A stretch of 64,000 bases of DNA from Pseudomonadota bacterium. Lineage in GTDB: Bacteria; Pseudomonadota; Alphaproteobacteria; Sphingomonadales; Sphingomonadaceae. The stretch's first letter is position 1. Every line of letters begins with the position of its first letter. A program made the position numbers and the translations under genes. This document shows, piece after piece, positions 26,475 through 34,689 of this stretch. The stretch is from contig JAEZZI010000006.1 in the NCBI GenBank assembly GCA_023418595.1, positions 124,001 to 188,000 of the forward strand. Reading direction: 5' to 3'. Under the pieces are notes generated by a model. The model was not told the origin of the DNA, searched no databases, and saw only the letters and a program-made list of their open reading frames with translations.

Positions 26475-27236
26475 ATGTTAAAGCGTTTCTTCAACCGCGG
26501 CACGCCTCGCCGCGCCACCCCGCCGCGCTTGCCCGATGGCCTGCGCGTCTATGCGATCGGGGACATTCACGGCTGCGACGCGCAGCTCGCGACGCTGCTT
26601 GAGCAAATCGAAGCCGACGACCGCGCACGGGGCGGACCGCCGGCCACGCTCATCTTTCTGGGCGATCTGGTCGATCGCGGCCCCGATTCGGCCGGCGTCG
26701 TCACGCGCCTGCTCGATCTGGCGCAGCATCGCGGCGATTGCCGGTTCCTGATGGGCAATCACGAGGAAGTGTTCCTGAAAGCACTGTCGGGCGACGTGAG
26801 GGCGCTTCGATTTTTCGTGCGGATCGGCGGCGTCGAGACGCTGGCGAGCTACGGCATTTCGGGCGAAACCTATCGCGATGCCGATTTCGACGAGCTGATG
26901 GCGTTGGCGCAGGCAAAGGTCCCCGAAGCGCATCTTTGCTTCATCCGGGGGTTCGAGGACATGATCGAGCTGGGCGATTACGTGTTCGTTCATGCCGGCA
27001 TACGCCCCGATGTCGCCCTGGCTGATCAGCGTCCATCCGATCTCCGCTGGATTCGGGAAGAGTTTCTCGGCGCGGACCTGCGCGATTCCGTCAGGGTCGT
27101 GGTCCACGGTCACACGATCAGCGATAGCGTGCCGCTCGGCGGCCACCGGCTTGGCGTCGATACCGGCGCCTATACCGGCGGCCCGTTGACCGCGGTCGGG
27201 CTGGAAGCCGGCGATCAGTGGCTGTTGCAAACTTAG
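26475..27236 (+). CDS. PPP-family metallophosphoesterase (serine/threonine phosphatase-like)
   Basis: The 253-residue protein has the complete PPP signature: GDIHGC near residue 29, GDLVDRGPDS near 60, GNHEE near 94, and the histidines in FVHAGIRPD and VVHGHT. Such enzymes use a two-metal centre to remove phosphate from proteins or to cleave diadenosine polyphosphates (ApaH-like). The sequence does not decide the substrate; bacterial PrpA/PrpB-like protein phosphatases look most similar. It is divergent from the M48 gene, and its ATG lies in a CATG shared with a possible upstream start of that gene. Confidence 0.9.
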   Translation: MLKRFFNRGTPRRATPPRLPDGLRVYAIGDIHGCDAQLATLLEQIEADDRARGGPPATLIFLGDLVDRGPDSAGVVTRLLDLAQHRGDCRFLMGNHEEVFLKALSGDVRALRFFVRIGGVETLASYGISGETYRDADFDELMALAQAKVPEAHLCFIRGFEDMIELGDYVFVHAGIRPDVALADQRPSDLRWIREEFLGADLRDSVRVVVHGHTISDSVPLGGHRLGVDTGAYTGGPLTAVGLEAGDQWLLQT

Positions 27237-27500
27237 GTCAGCCAACGAGAAAAACCGAGGGGATCCTCGCGGAACCTGTTGTGCCCAATGAAGGTTTGGA
27301 CTAGTCCGGCGGGTGCGCCAACGAAACTTTCTTTGGTGGCCCGCGCCGTTTCGGTCGCATGGTGACGTTTTTTTGTCGCAGTGCACCATCGAATCGGTCG
27401 GAAGCTGGATTTCGGGACCCGGTAATGGGTTGCGGGCCGGCACAACTTGTGTAATAGCGCCTGCGGGTGCGACGACACGAGATTAATAAGGGAGTGTAAA

Positions 27501-27746
27501 ATGCGCTTGTCCAAGTTGCTTTCCGCTGCCGCAGCTGCATCGCTCGTCGCGATGCCGGTTGCTGCATCGGCATCGACGGCTTCGAAGCTGTCGGTCGCGA
27601 ACAGCTCGACTGTTCGTGCAGCCACCTCGGCTGAAGAATCGAACGAACTCGCCGGTGGTGCGATCGTTGGTGTCCTCGCTGCAGCAGCAGTGATCGCCGG
27701 CATCATCATCATCGCCGACGGCGACGACGAACCGACCAGCCCGTAA
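27501..27746 (+). CDS. Small secreted or membrane protein, unknown function
   Basis: The 81-residue protein has a signal peptide (SKLLSAAAAASLVAMPVAASAS), a Ser/Thr-rich middle, a hydrophobic helix (GGAIVGVLAAAAVIAGIIIIA) and an acidic tail GDDDEPTSP-like (GDGDDEPTSP). I recognise no domain; sphingomonad genomes often carry several such short proteins. ATG 27501 follows AAGGGAGTGTAAA. A strong rho-independent terminator lies 29 bases after the stop, so it is a monocistronic, probably well-expressed gene. The 264 bases before it hold no ORF I would support. Confidence 0.75.
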   Translation: MRLSKLLSAAAAASLVAMPVAASASTASKLSVANSSTVRAATSAEESNELAGGAIVGVLAAAAVIAGIIIIADGDDEPTSP

Positions 27747-27774
27747 ATCGGTCTGGCTCAGTTTTGAGTTAGAG

Positions 27775-27807
27775 AAAGTGGCGGCCCTCGGGTCGCCACT
27801 TTTTTTG
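27775..27807 (+). terminator. Rho-independent terminator
   Basis: The stem AAAGTGGCG / CGCCACTTT with a 10-base loop is followed by a run of seven T. It ends the transcript of the 81-residue secreted protein. Confidence 0.92.
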
Positions 27808-27875
27808 TGCGTGTTTATGGTGGCGGGGTAACTGCGAGACTGCCGAGGGCGCCGGACCGCATCGTCCCAAAGCCG

Positions 27876-28001
27876 TCACCCCTTCAACCAGAACCGGATC
27901 ACCATCGCGACCGCGCCCAGCACGGCCAGGCTCATCGCCCAGATGGCAACCAGCCAGGCGATCCGTTTCCACCACGGGCCGACATCCTCACCCTCGCCCA
28001 T
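27876..28001 (-). CDS. DUF2474-type small subunit of the bd-type oxidase
   Basis: This 41-residue protein is one transmembrane helix (WLVAIWAMSLAVLGAVAMVIRF) preceded by GPWWKR, the pattern of DUF2474/CydX-like proteins that accompany cytochrome bd oxidases and stabilise their haems. It starts at ATG 28001, sharing one base with the cydB/cioB stop codon (TGATG), and so is the third gene of the oxidase operon. It is short enough to be missed by automatic gene finders. Confidence 0.88.
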   Translation of the reverse strand: MGEGEDVGPWWKRIAWLVAIWAMSLAVLGAVAMVIRFWLKG

Positions 28002-29011
28002 CAATGATAGCCGTCCTCGGCGACTTTCCCGCGGAACACCCAATAGGAAAAGGCGGTGTAGGCCAGGATGATCGGGATCATCACGCCTGCCCCCACCAGC
28101 ATGAACCACTGACTCGACGCCGGCGCGGCCGCCTCCCAGATCGTCAGGCTGTCGGGGACGATATAGGGGAACATGCTGATCCCCAGCCCGATGAAGCTCA
28201 TTAGGAACAGCGCGAGCGCAAGGAAGAAGGGCCGCGCCTCTCTCCGTTTGCGGATCGAGCGATAAAAGGCAAAGGCGATGATCGCGGTGAGCAGCGGCAC
28301 CTGCGCGGTCAGCAGGATTGCCGGATAGCTCAGCCATTTCGCGCGATACTGATAATCCAGCCCCAGCGTCGCGAGGCTGACCGCTCCGATCGCAACCAGC
28401 GTCGCGATGCCGAACCGTCCCGCCAGGCGGAACGCATGGGCTTGCGTGCCGCCATCGGTTTTCCAGATCAGCCAGGTCGCGCCGAGCAGCGCATAACCGC
28501 ACACCACGCTGACCCCCGTGAGCACGCTGAACGGGCTGAGCCAGTCGAGCCATCCGCCGGCATAGGCGCGCCCCTCGATCGTCACACCCTGGAGCAACGC
28601 GCCCAGGATCACGCCTTGCGAAAAGGCCGCGACGATCGAACCGCCGGTGAAGGCCACGTCCCACCAGCGCCGGTGGCCGGGATCGCGCCAGCGCGCCTCG
28701 AACGCGACGCCGCGGAACACCAGCCCCAGCAGCATCGCGATGATCGGCGGATAAAGCGCCGTCATCACCACACCGTAAGCGAGCGGAAATGCGGCGAACA
28801 ATCCGCCTCCACCCAGCACCAGCCAGGTTTCGTTGCCATCCCACACCGGCGCGATCGAATTCATCGCCTTGTCGCGCTCCGGCCCGACTTCGAACACCGG
28901 GAACAGCACGCCGATCCCCAGATCGAACCCGTCCATCACGATATAGGCGAACACGGCGAAGGCGATGATGAACGCCCAGACGGTGGCGAGGTCGAAATCG
29001 ACGCCGGTCAT
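28001..29011 (-). CDS. cioB: Cytochrome bd-type (cyanide-insensitive) quinol oxidase subunit II
   Basis: The 336-residue subunit II has the family start (VWAFIIAFAVFAYIVMDGFDLGIGVLFP), PVWDGNETWLVLGGGGLFAAFP and about nine transmembrane helices. With subunit I it oxidises quinol and reduces oxygen to water without pumping protons. The start ATG 29011 shares a base with the subunit I stop (TGATG). The CIO-type label rests on subunit I and on the DUF2474 gene that follows; the symbol cydB is equally usable. Confidence 0.93.
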   Translation of the reverse strand: MTGVDFDLATVWAFIIAFAVFAYIVMDGFDLGIGVLFPVFEVGPERDKAMNSIAPVWDGNETWLVLGGGGLFAAFPLAYGVVMTALYPPIIAMLLGLVFRGVAFEARWRDPGHRRWWDVAFTGGSIVAAFSQGVILGALLQGVTIEGRAYAGGWLDWLSPFSVLTGVSVVCGYALLGATWLIWKTDGGTQAHAFRLAGRFGIATLVAIGAVSLATLGLDYQYRAKWLSYPAILLTAQVPLLTAIIAFAFYRSIRKRREARPFFLALALFLMSFIGLGISMFPYIVPDSLTIWEAAAPASSQWFMLVGAGVMIPIILAYTAFSYWVFRGKVAEDGYH

Positions 29012-30417
29012 CACTGGCCCTCCACATTCTGCGCGGGGCCGGGCGTGATCCCGGCGGTGCGGATCGGCGCGTTGTCGGCGATGTCGTGCTCGCCCGGATG
29101 CGCTCCCTTGCCCATCAATTTGAGGATGTACCAGGTGCCGAAGCCGAACACCGCGAAATAGACGACCACGAACGCGATCAGCGACGCGCCCACCGCCGGT
29201 GCGGCCAGCGGCGACGCGCTGTCTGCGGTGCGGAGCAGGCCATAGACGGTGAAGGGCTGGCGCCCGACTTCGGTCGTGATCCACCCCGCCAGCACCGCGA
29301 CCAGGCCCGACGGTCCCATGACCAAGGCCGCCCGGTGGAATAGCGGCCAATCGTAGAATTTGCCGCGAAACCGCGCGTAGAGGCTCCACGCCCCCAGGCC
29401 CAGCATCAGAAATCCGATGCCTACCATCACCCGGAACGACCAGAAGACGATGCCGACCGGCGGCTGATCCTCCTCGGGTATCGTGTCCAGCCCGGCGAGC
29501 GGCGCGTTCAGGTCATGTTTCAGGATCAGCGACGAAGCCTTGGGGATTTCCACCGCATGATCGACGCGCTTTTCCGCCGAGTTGGGGATACCGAACAGGA
29601 TCAGCGGCGCGCCGTCGGGGTGGCTGTCATAATGCCCCTCCATCGCCATCACCTTGGCGGGCTGGTGCTCCAACGTATTGAGGCCATGCAGGTCGCCCGC
29701 GACGATCTGAACCGGCGCGACGATCGCCGCCATCCACATCGCCATCGAAAACATCTTGCGCGCGTGCGGGTCGGTCTTGTCCTTCAGCAGATGCCACGCC
29801 CCCACCGCACCGACAATGAACGCGGTCGTGAGGTAGGTCGCGATCAGCGTGTGGGCGAGGCGATAGGGAAAGCTGGGATTGAACACGATCGGCCACCAGC
29901 TGTCGCCGGGGACGAACTGGCCGACTTCGTTGATCTCGAACCCCTGGGGCGTCTGCATCCAGCTATTCACCGACAGGATCCAGAAGGCCGAGATGAAGGT
30001 GCCGACCGCCACCGCGAGCGTCGAGGCGAAGTGCAGCCCCTTGCCGACCTTGTTCATCCCGAACAGCATCACGCCCAGGAACCCAGCTTCTAGGAAGAAG
30101 GCGGTCAGCACCTCATAGGCCATCAGCGGCCCGATCACCGGCCCGGCCTTGTCGGAGAATACCGCCCAGTTGGTCCCGAATTGGTAGGACATGACGATCC
30201 CCGACACGACGCCCATCGCGAACGTCACCGCAAAGATCTTCACCCAGTATTTGAACAGGTCGAGGTACAGCTGCTTGCCGGTTTTGAGCCACAACGCCTC
30301 CAGCACCGCCAGATAGCTGGCCAGCCCGATCGAAAAGGCCGGAAAGATGAAATGGAAACTGACGGTGAAGGCGAACTGGATACGCGCAAGCAGGATAGGA
30401 TCGAATCCGTCGAACAT
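29011..30417 (-). CDS. cioA: Cytochrome bd-type (cyanide-insensitive) quinol oxidase subunit I
   Basis: The 468-residue subunit I carries the haems. Conserved segments include RIQFAFTVSFHFIFPAFSIG (with a haem-ligand His), the quinol-binding region, and GWITTEVGRQPF, the diagnostic end of the family core. The quinol-binding (Q) loop is short, lacking the long E. coli CydA insert, and a DUF2474 gene closes the operon; both fit the cyanide-insensitive CioAB subgroup. Such oxidases work at low oxygen or under nitric oxide, sulfide or cyanide stress. The 270 bases upstream hold the promoter and a family A repeat. Confidence 0.94.
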   Translation of the reverse strand: MFDGFDPILLARIQFAFTVSFHFIFPAFSIGLASYLAVLEALWLKTGKQLYLDLFKYWVKIFAVTFAMGVVSGIVMSYQFGTNWAVFSDKAGPVIGPLMAYEVLTAFFLEAGFLGVMLFGMNKVGKGLHFASTLAVAVGTFISAFWILSVNSWMQTPQGFEINEVGQFVPGDSWWPIVFNPSFPYRLAHTLIATYLTTAFIVGAVGAWHLLKDKTDPHARKMFSMAMWMAAIVAPVQIVAGDLHGLNTLEHQPAKVMAMEGHYDSHPDGAPLILFGIPNSAEKRVDHAVEIPKASSLILKHDLNAPLAGLDTIPEEDQPPVGIVFWSFRVMVGIGFLMLGLGAWSLYARFRGKFYDWPLFHRAALVMGPSGLVAVLAGWITTEVGRQPFTVYGLLRTADSASPLAAPAVGASLIAFVVVYFAVFGFGTWYILKLMGKGAHPGEHDIADNAPIRTAGITPGPAQNVEGQ

Positions 30418-30554
30418 GGTTGGACTCCGCTAACGGTCGCGCTCTTTCGAGCATCCCCGCGCAAGTCCGGCCTTTCTATTCCGCGCTATCGATCGCGCCC
30501 CGCTGCCGGCTGCACGCCGCGCATATGGGACGTATTCGCATGGGGCTCAAGGGG

Positions 30555-30686
30555 AAATCCTCCCCAGCATGGGGAGGTGGCAGCGCAAAGCGCTGACGGA
30601 GGGGGAGCGCCACGAAACGCAACCTTGCGGCCTGCCCCCTCCACCATCCTGCGGATGGTCCCCCTCCCCGTGCGGGGGAGGAACAA
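30555..30686 (+). repeat. 130-bp palindromic repeat (family A, copy 3)
   Basis: The closest relative of the copy inside coaBC, in the same orientation: CCTCCCC..GGGGAGG, then GGTGGCAGCGCAAAGCGCTG, then CACCATCCTGCGGATGG and a closing CCCCGTGCGGGGGAGG. It ends directly at the stop codon of the FKBP gene and could act as its terminator (inference). Confidence 0.88.
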
Positions 30687-30687
30687 G

Positions 30688-31302
30688 TTACTCGCCCTGC
30701 GGCGCTCCCGGAGGCGGGCCACCCGGTCCGCCCGGCGCGCCGCCGCCCTGCATCATCTGTTGCATCTGCATCTGTTGCTGGAGCACGGCGGCGGGGATGA
30801 AATCGACCAGTTCCACGTCGAAAATCAGCGTCGATCCATTGGGGATCGTTGAAGGATCAGGCGATGCGTTGCCGTAACCCTGCTTGGCGGGAATCCAAAT
30901 GCGGTATTTACCGCCCTTAGACATCGCCTGAAGCCCTTCGGAAAAACCCGGCACGACGCCCGTGACAGGAAATGGCGTCGGCTGTTGCGATGCGTCGAAC
31001 ACCGTGCCGTCGCGCAGGCTGCCGGTATAATTGATCAGCACCACGTCTTCGGTGGTCGGCTTCTCGTCGCTCTCGGGCGCTTCGAGTTGCAGCACCTGCA
31101 CGCCCGAGGCGGTCGTCGTCACACCCGACTGGCGCGCATTATAGGCGAGGAACTGTTCCTCGGTCCCCGACGTCGCAACCGCGCCGCGCGTCCCGAAATA
31201 GGCAAGCGCCAGCGCTGCCAGCAACGCCGCGGCCACCCCCACCCAGAGCCAGGCGAGCACCGAACGCTTGGTCGGCGGAATCGGAACGGCGGTGACGGAC
31301 AT
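30688..31302 (-). CDS. FKBP-type peptidyl-prolyl cis-trans isomerase, membrane-anchored
   Basis: The 204-residue protein has a transmembrane anchor or uncleaved signal near residues 15-37 (VLAWLWVGVAAALLAALALAYF), a linker, and an FKBP domain near residues 80-175 (INYTGSLRDGTVFDAS, VVPGFSEGLQAMSKGGKYRIWIP, LIFDVELVDF). The C-terminal tail is Gln/Met- and Gly/Pro-rich (QQQMQMQQMMQGGGAPGG). It would speed prolyl isomerisation of exported proteins. The frame opens 21 codons earlier; ATG 31302 (MSVTAVPIPP) was chosen. A family A repeat abuts its stop codon. Confidence 0.92.
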   Translation of the reverse strand: MSVTAVPIPPTKRSVLAWLWVGVAAALLAALALAYFGTRGAVATSGTEEQFLAYNARQSGVTTTASGVQVLQLEAPESDEKPTTEDVVLINYTGSLRDGTVFDASQQPTPFPVTGVVPGFSEGLQAMSKGGKYRIWIPAKQGYGNASPDPSTIPNGSTLIFDVELVDFIPAAVLQQQMQMQQMMQGGGAPGGPGGPPPGAPQGE

Positions 31303-31397
31303 GGCTACCCCTTCGGGACCGATTCGGTGATAACGGTGGGTTGAGGGACCAGCGGGCAGGCGCATTCGTAGCGCCCTGCCCGCCCGGTCAGGCGCGC

Positions 31398-31604
31398 TTA
31401 ACGGACGCCGTCGCGCTCCATGCGCTTGCGCTCCATCTTGCGGGCGCGGCGCACGGCAGCCGCACGCTCGCGAGCACGCTTTTCGCTGGGCTTTTCGTAA
31501 TGACGGCGCAGCTTCATTTCGCGATAGACGCCTTCGCGCTGCAGCTTCTTCTTGAGCGCGCGCAGCGCTTGGTCGACATTGTTGTCGCGAACCATGATTT
31601 GCAT
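31398..31604 (-). CDS. rpsU: 30S ribosomal protein S21
   Basis: The 68-residue, very basic protein begins MQIMVRDNNVDQALRALKKKLQREG and contains the typical YEKPSEKRARE segment, followed by an Arg/Lys tail. S21 assists initiation on the 30S subunit. It lies alone, 95 bases upstream of the FKBP gene start. The 137 bases before it hold its promoter; no other ORF is visible there. Confidence 0.97.
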   Translation of the reverse strand: MQIMVRDNNVDQALRALKKKLQREGVYREMKLRRHYEKPSEKRARERAAAVRRARKMERKRMERDGVR

Positions 31605-31741
31605 AAAGCCGTACTGCTCCAGTCTTTTTCGTAGATCGAACGAATCAAATAGAAATGGGGTCGGCGCGAACGCAGGTCCGCGACGTTGGCCGCGCCCTAT
31701 CAGCAGGTTGCCGGGATTTCAAGCGCGGAAGGGTCCGATCC

Positions 31742-32134
31742 TCAGCCGATTATCCCGTCGTCGCCCGCACGACGCGCAAGGATGCGTCCGATCGCGTCGA
31801 ACAACTGGTCCATCGCGACCGGTTTGAACAACACCTCGTCCGCGCCCAGTTTCAGGCAGCGCTCCTTGAGGTCGACCGCCGCATCCGCCGTTACCACGAC
31901 GATCGGGATTCCCGCTTTCGAATCGGTGCGCGCGCGAATGCGGCCGATCGCTTCGAACCCGTCCATCCCCGGCATCCGCAGATCGACGAGCACGAAATCG
32001 AAATCCTGGGCGTCGATCTGCGCCAGCCCCTCTTCGGCGCTCGCAGCCTCGGCCATCGAAGCGCCGGCCACATCCAGCATGTCGCGAACGACACGGCGGT
32101 TCATCGGGTCATCTTCGATGAACAGGATATTCAA
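31742..32134 (-). CDS. Single-domain response regulator
   Basis: The roughly 130-residue protein is a CheY-like receiver without an output domain. The acidic pocket (FIEDDP), phospho-accepting aspartate (VLVDLRMPGMDG), the Thr switch (VVVTAD) and the lysine (LFKPV) are all present, so phosphorylation is expected. The frame is open to an ATG at 32179; the TTG at 32134 gives the common start MNILFIEDD and is preceded by GGAAGG, so I chose it. It follows the TPR hybrid kinase by 66 bases and is the obvious phosphate acceptor of that kinase. Confidence 0.88.
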   Translation of the reverse strand: MNILFIEDDPMNRRVVRDMLDVAGASMAEAASAEEGLAQIDAQDFDFVLVDLRMPGMDGFEAIGRIRARTDSKAGIPIVVVTADAAVDLKERCLKLGADEVLFKPVAMDQLFDAIGRILARRAGDDGIIG

Positions 32135-32200
32135 CGCCTGAGCCTTCCGTAGGTGCGTCGCCGATGCGCCGCGAAGCATAGCACCGCTTCGCCTATCGCT

Positions 32201-34639
32201 CTATGCCGCTTGCGAAACAAGAGGCGGTTTTCCGTTTGCGCCGAACAGTGCGTCGGCCATCGCCGCGCCCGCGACGGGCTTTGCGATGACGATGTCGAGT
32301 GCGGTTTCCCGCAATCGCGACCGATCCTCGTCGCTCGGCGCTTTCCATAGCACCGCGCTGCGTGCCCCGGCATTGGCGGCGGCCGCCGTCACCTTGCCGA
32401 TCAGCGCGATCGGGTCGGCCTGTCCGCCGCGCACGCTGCCATCATCGATCAGCATATGGCTGACCCCGCCGCCCATCAGGATGCGAACCGCGTCATCGAC
32501 GTCGTTTGCAAAGCGGACATGTCCCGCGCGCGGCTCCAGCAGGGTGCGCAGCATCGACCGGTTGATCGGGTTGCGATCGAAGATCAGCAGCACGCCGCCC
32601 TCGACCTCCTGTTCGACGCCGTCGGGCGCGACCGCCGGACGAAGGGGGATGTCGAGGGTGAAGGTCGAGCCTTCGCCTTCGATGCTGTCCACGGTTATGT
32701 CGCCGCCCAGCGCGCGCGCCAGATTGCGACAGATGGCCAGGCCAAGTCCCGTCCCGCCATATTTGCGCGTCGTGCCCGAATCAACCTGTCTGAACGATTC
32801 GAAAATATCGCCCTGCTTGTCTGCCGCGATCCCGATACCGGTGTCACGGACCGCCATCAGCAGCCGCGCGTCATCGCCCTCGCCACGCTGCTTGACGCGC
32901 ATGGTGATGCCACCGCTCTCGGTGAATTTCAGCGCGTTGGCGAGCAGGTTGAACGCGATCTGGCGCAAACGACCGGGATCGGTTTCGATCCAGCGCGGCG
33001 CGCCGCTCGAATCGAGCAGGAACGCCAACCCCTTGGCGTGGGCCTGTTCCTCCCACATCCGCGTCACCTCGCCGAGCGTCGCGTGCAGATCGGTCGGCTC
33101 CATCGATACGGACAGGTGCCCGGTCTCCATCTTGGCCACGTCGAGAATATCGTCGACCAGCGCCTTCATCGTCAGCCCGGCGCCATGGACGATATCGATC
33201 CGGTCCTTCAGGCGCCCCGACACCGACCCGTCGGCGAGCATCACCTGCGTCATGCCGAGAATGCCGTTCAATGGCGTGCGGATTTCGTGGCTGGTCGTCG
33301 CCAGGAATTCGGTCTTGGCGGCCAGCGCCTTTTCGAGGCGGAGGTTGGTCTGTTCCAGTTCGGCATTCGCGGCGCGGATGTCGTTCCGGCTGCGGCGCGT
33401 CACGTACAGATTGTATCCGAGCAACCCGAACACCAGCAGCGTGCCCAAGGCCGCAACCGCAAAGACCGTCTGTTGAAGCCGGGTCCGCGACCGTTCGAAC
33501 GCGACATTGCGCCGCAATTCCTCGGCCTTCAGATTGGCGATCCGCAGTTCCTGATTGGCAAAATCGAACCGCGCACTCATCAAGGCGGCACTGGTCGAGG
33601 TCGCGATGCGATTGGTCTGATCGTCCAGGCGGCGCAAGGCTTCAAGATGCGCTAGAGCGCGAGCGCTATTTCCGCTGCGTGCATAAACGGTATAGGCGAT
33701 GCGGTGAGCAGGACGGACACCGAGAGTGGTCGCCGCCAGATCGACGCCTGCGAACCGCCGCTCGATATGCATCCGTGCAGCCGCGACATCTCCGGCCTGC
33801 AGCGCCACCAGCGCCTCGACGACCCGCAAATCGTCGAGGGCGCGTTCACCACCCGGTCGCGCCGCCTGTTGCATGCCTTGCGAAATCGATGTGCGGGCAC
33901 CGTCAAGGTCACCGGCAAACGCCTGAGAGCGCGCGAGATTGGCAAGGATGTGCGCGCGCCAGTAATTATTCTCGACCTGTTCGGCGTGTCGGAGCGCCAC
34001 GCGATATTCGGCGACGGCCTCATCAAACCGTTGCATATCGTTGAGCAAATTCGCGCGATTGTTCACCAGCGACACCGTGAATACTGGGTCGCCCTGATAG
34101 GCGTCATAAGCCCGCTGATAGTAGCGCAGCGCCGATTCGAAATCGCTGCCTTGTTTGAACAGGTCTGCGATGACAATCAGTGTGATCGCCTGCTTGCGCG
34201 GGTTTTCCGATGACTGGAACAGCCGATAGGCTTGTTGATAATGTTTCAGGGCATCCGCAATCCGGCCGGTTTCGACGTCTATGCCACCCCGGGTCAGTAG
34301 GACATTTGCCTTCAGTTCGGCTTCTGCATCGTCGCGGCTAAGCAATTCGGACGCGCGAACAATCCGCGACAATCCTTCCCCAGCACGTTTGAGACGAAGC
34401 AGCGATTCCGCCTGCAACCAGAGCGCAGTCGCCCGTTGATTGCCGTTCGTCGCCAATCTTTCGGCGGCTGTGCTGGCTTCGAACGCGATGTTCGGGTCGG
34501 CGACCATATTCTGATTTGCAGTCGAAACGACGGCATCGAAGGAAGATCTACCGCCCCTTTGCGCCGACGCCGGATGCGCGAAAAGCGCCAGCCAGAGGCT
34601 GACGACGATCAGTTTCGCAAAGGAGATCCGGTGCTGCAT
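32201..34639 (-). CDS. TPR-containing hybrid sensor histidine kinase
   Basis: The 812-residue protein has a signal peptide (VVSLWLALFAHPASA), a periplasmic tetratricopeptide region to about residue 340 (for example DALKHYQQAYRLF and ALRYYQRAYDAY), a transmembrane helix near 390-407, a coiled coil, a HisKA domain with the phospho-accepting SHEIRTPLNG near residue 451, and an HATPase domain (NLLANALKF, DTGIGI, GGTGLGLAI). The C-terminal 130 residues resemble a receiver (IFDRNPINRSMLRTLL, LIDDGS, IAKPV) but the first acidic pair is reduced to one aspartate, so its phosphorylation is doubtful. A separate receiver gene follows. The input may be envelope protein interactions (inference). Confidence 0.93.
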   Translation of the reverse strand: MQHRISFAKLIVVSLWLALFAHPASAQRGGRSSFDAVVSTANQNMVADPNIAFEASTAAERLATNGNQRATALWLQAESLLRLKRAGEGLSRIVRASELLSRDDAEAELKANVLLTRGGIDVETGRIADALKHYQQAYRLFQSSENPRKQAITLIVIADLFKQGSDFESALRYYQRAYDAYQGDPVFTVSLVNNRANLLNDMQRFDEAVAEYRVALRHAEQVENNYWRAHILANLARSQAFAGDLDGARTSISQGMQQAARPGGERALDDLRVVEALVALQAGDVAAARMHIERRFAGVDLAATTLGVRPAHRIAYTVYARSGNSARALAHLEALRRLDDQTNRIATSTSAALMSARFDFANQELRIANLKAEELRRNVAFERSRTRLQQTVFAVAALGTLLVFGLLGYNLYVTRRSRNDIRAANAELEQTNLRLEKALAAKTEFLATTSHEIRTPLNGILGMTQVMLADGSVSGRLKDRIDIVHGAGLTMKALVDDILDVAKMETGHLSVSMEPTDLHATLGEVTRMWEEQAHAKGLAFLLDSSGAPRWIETDPGRLRQIAFNLLANALKFTESGGITMRVKQRGEGDDARLLMAVRDTGIGIAADKQGDIFESFRQVDSGTTRKYGGTGLGLAICRNLARALGGDITVDSIEGEGSTFTLDIPLRPAVAPDGVEQEVEGGVLLIFDRNPINRSMLRTLLEPRAGHVRFANDVDDAVRILMGGGVSHMLIDDGSVRGGQADPIALIGKVTAAAANAGARSAVLWKAPSDEDRSRLRETALDIVIAKPVAGAAMADALFGANGKPPLVSQAA

Positions 34640-34689
34640 CCGGTCCCAACTTATCCGACAAGCGTTAAGCCCGCCCTAAAGCCAGAGGT

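Noticed and set aside
27237..27500. A small RNA or tRNA-like gene before the 81-residue protein
   Set aside because: There is an ATGGTG..CACCAT inverted pair and a T7 run, but no cloverleaf, no CCA end and no clear promoter-terminator pair.
32201..32600. A fully functional receiver domain at the C terminus of the hybrid kinase
   Set aside because: The acidic pair of the receiver is reduced to a single aspartate, so I describe it only as degenerate.
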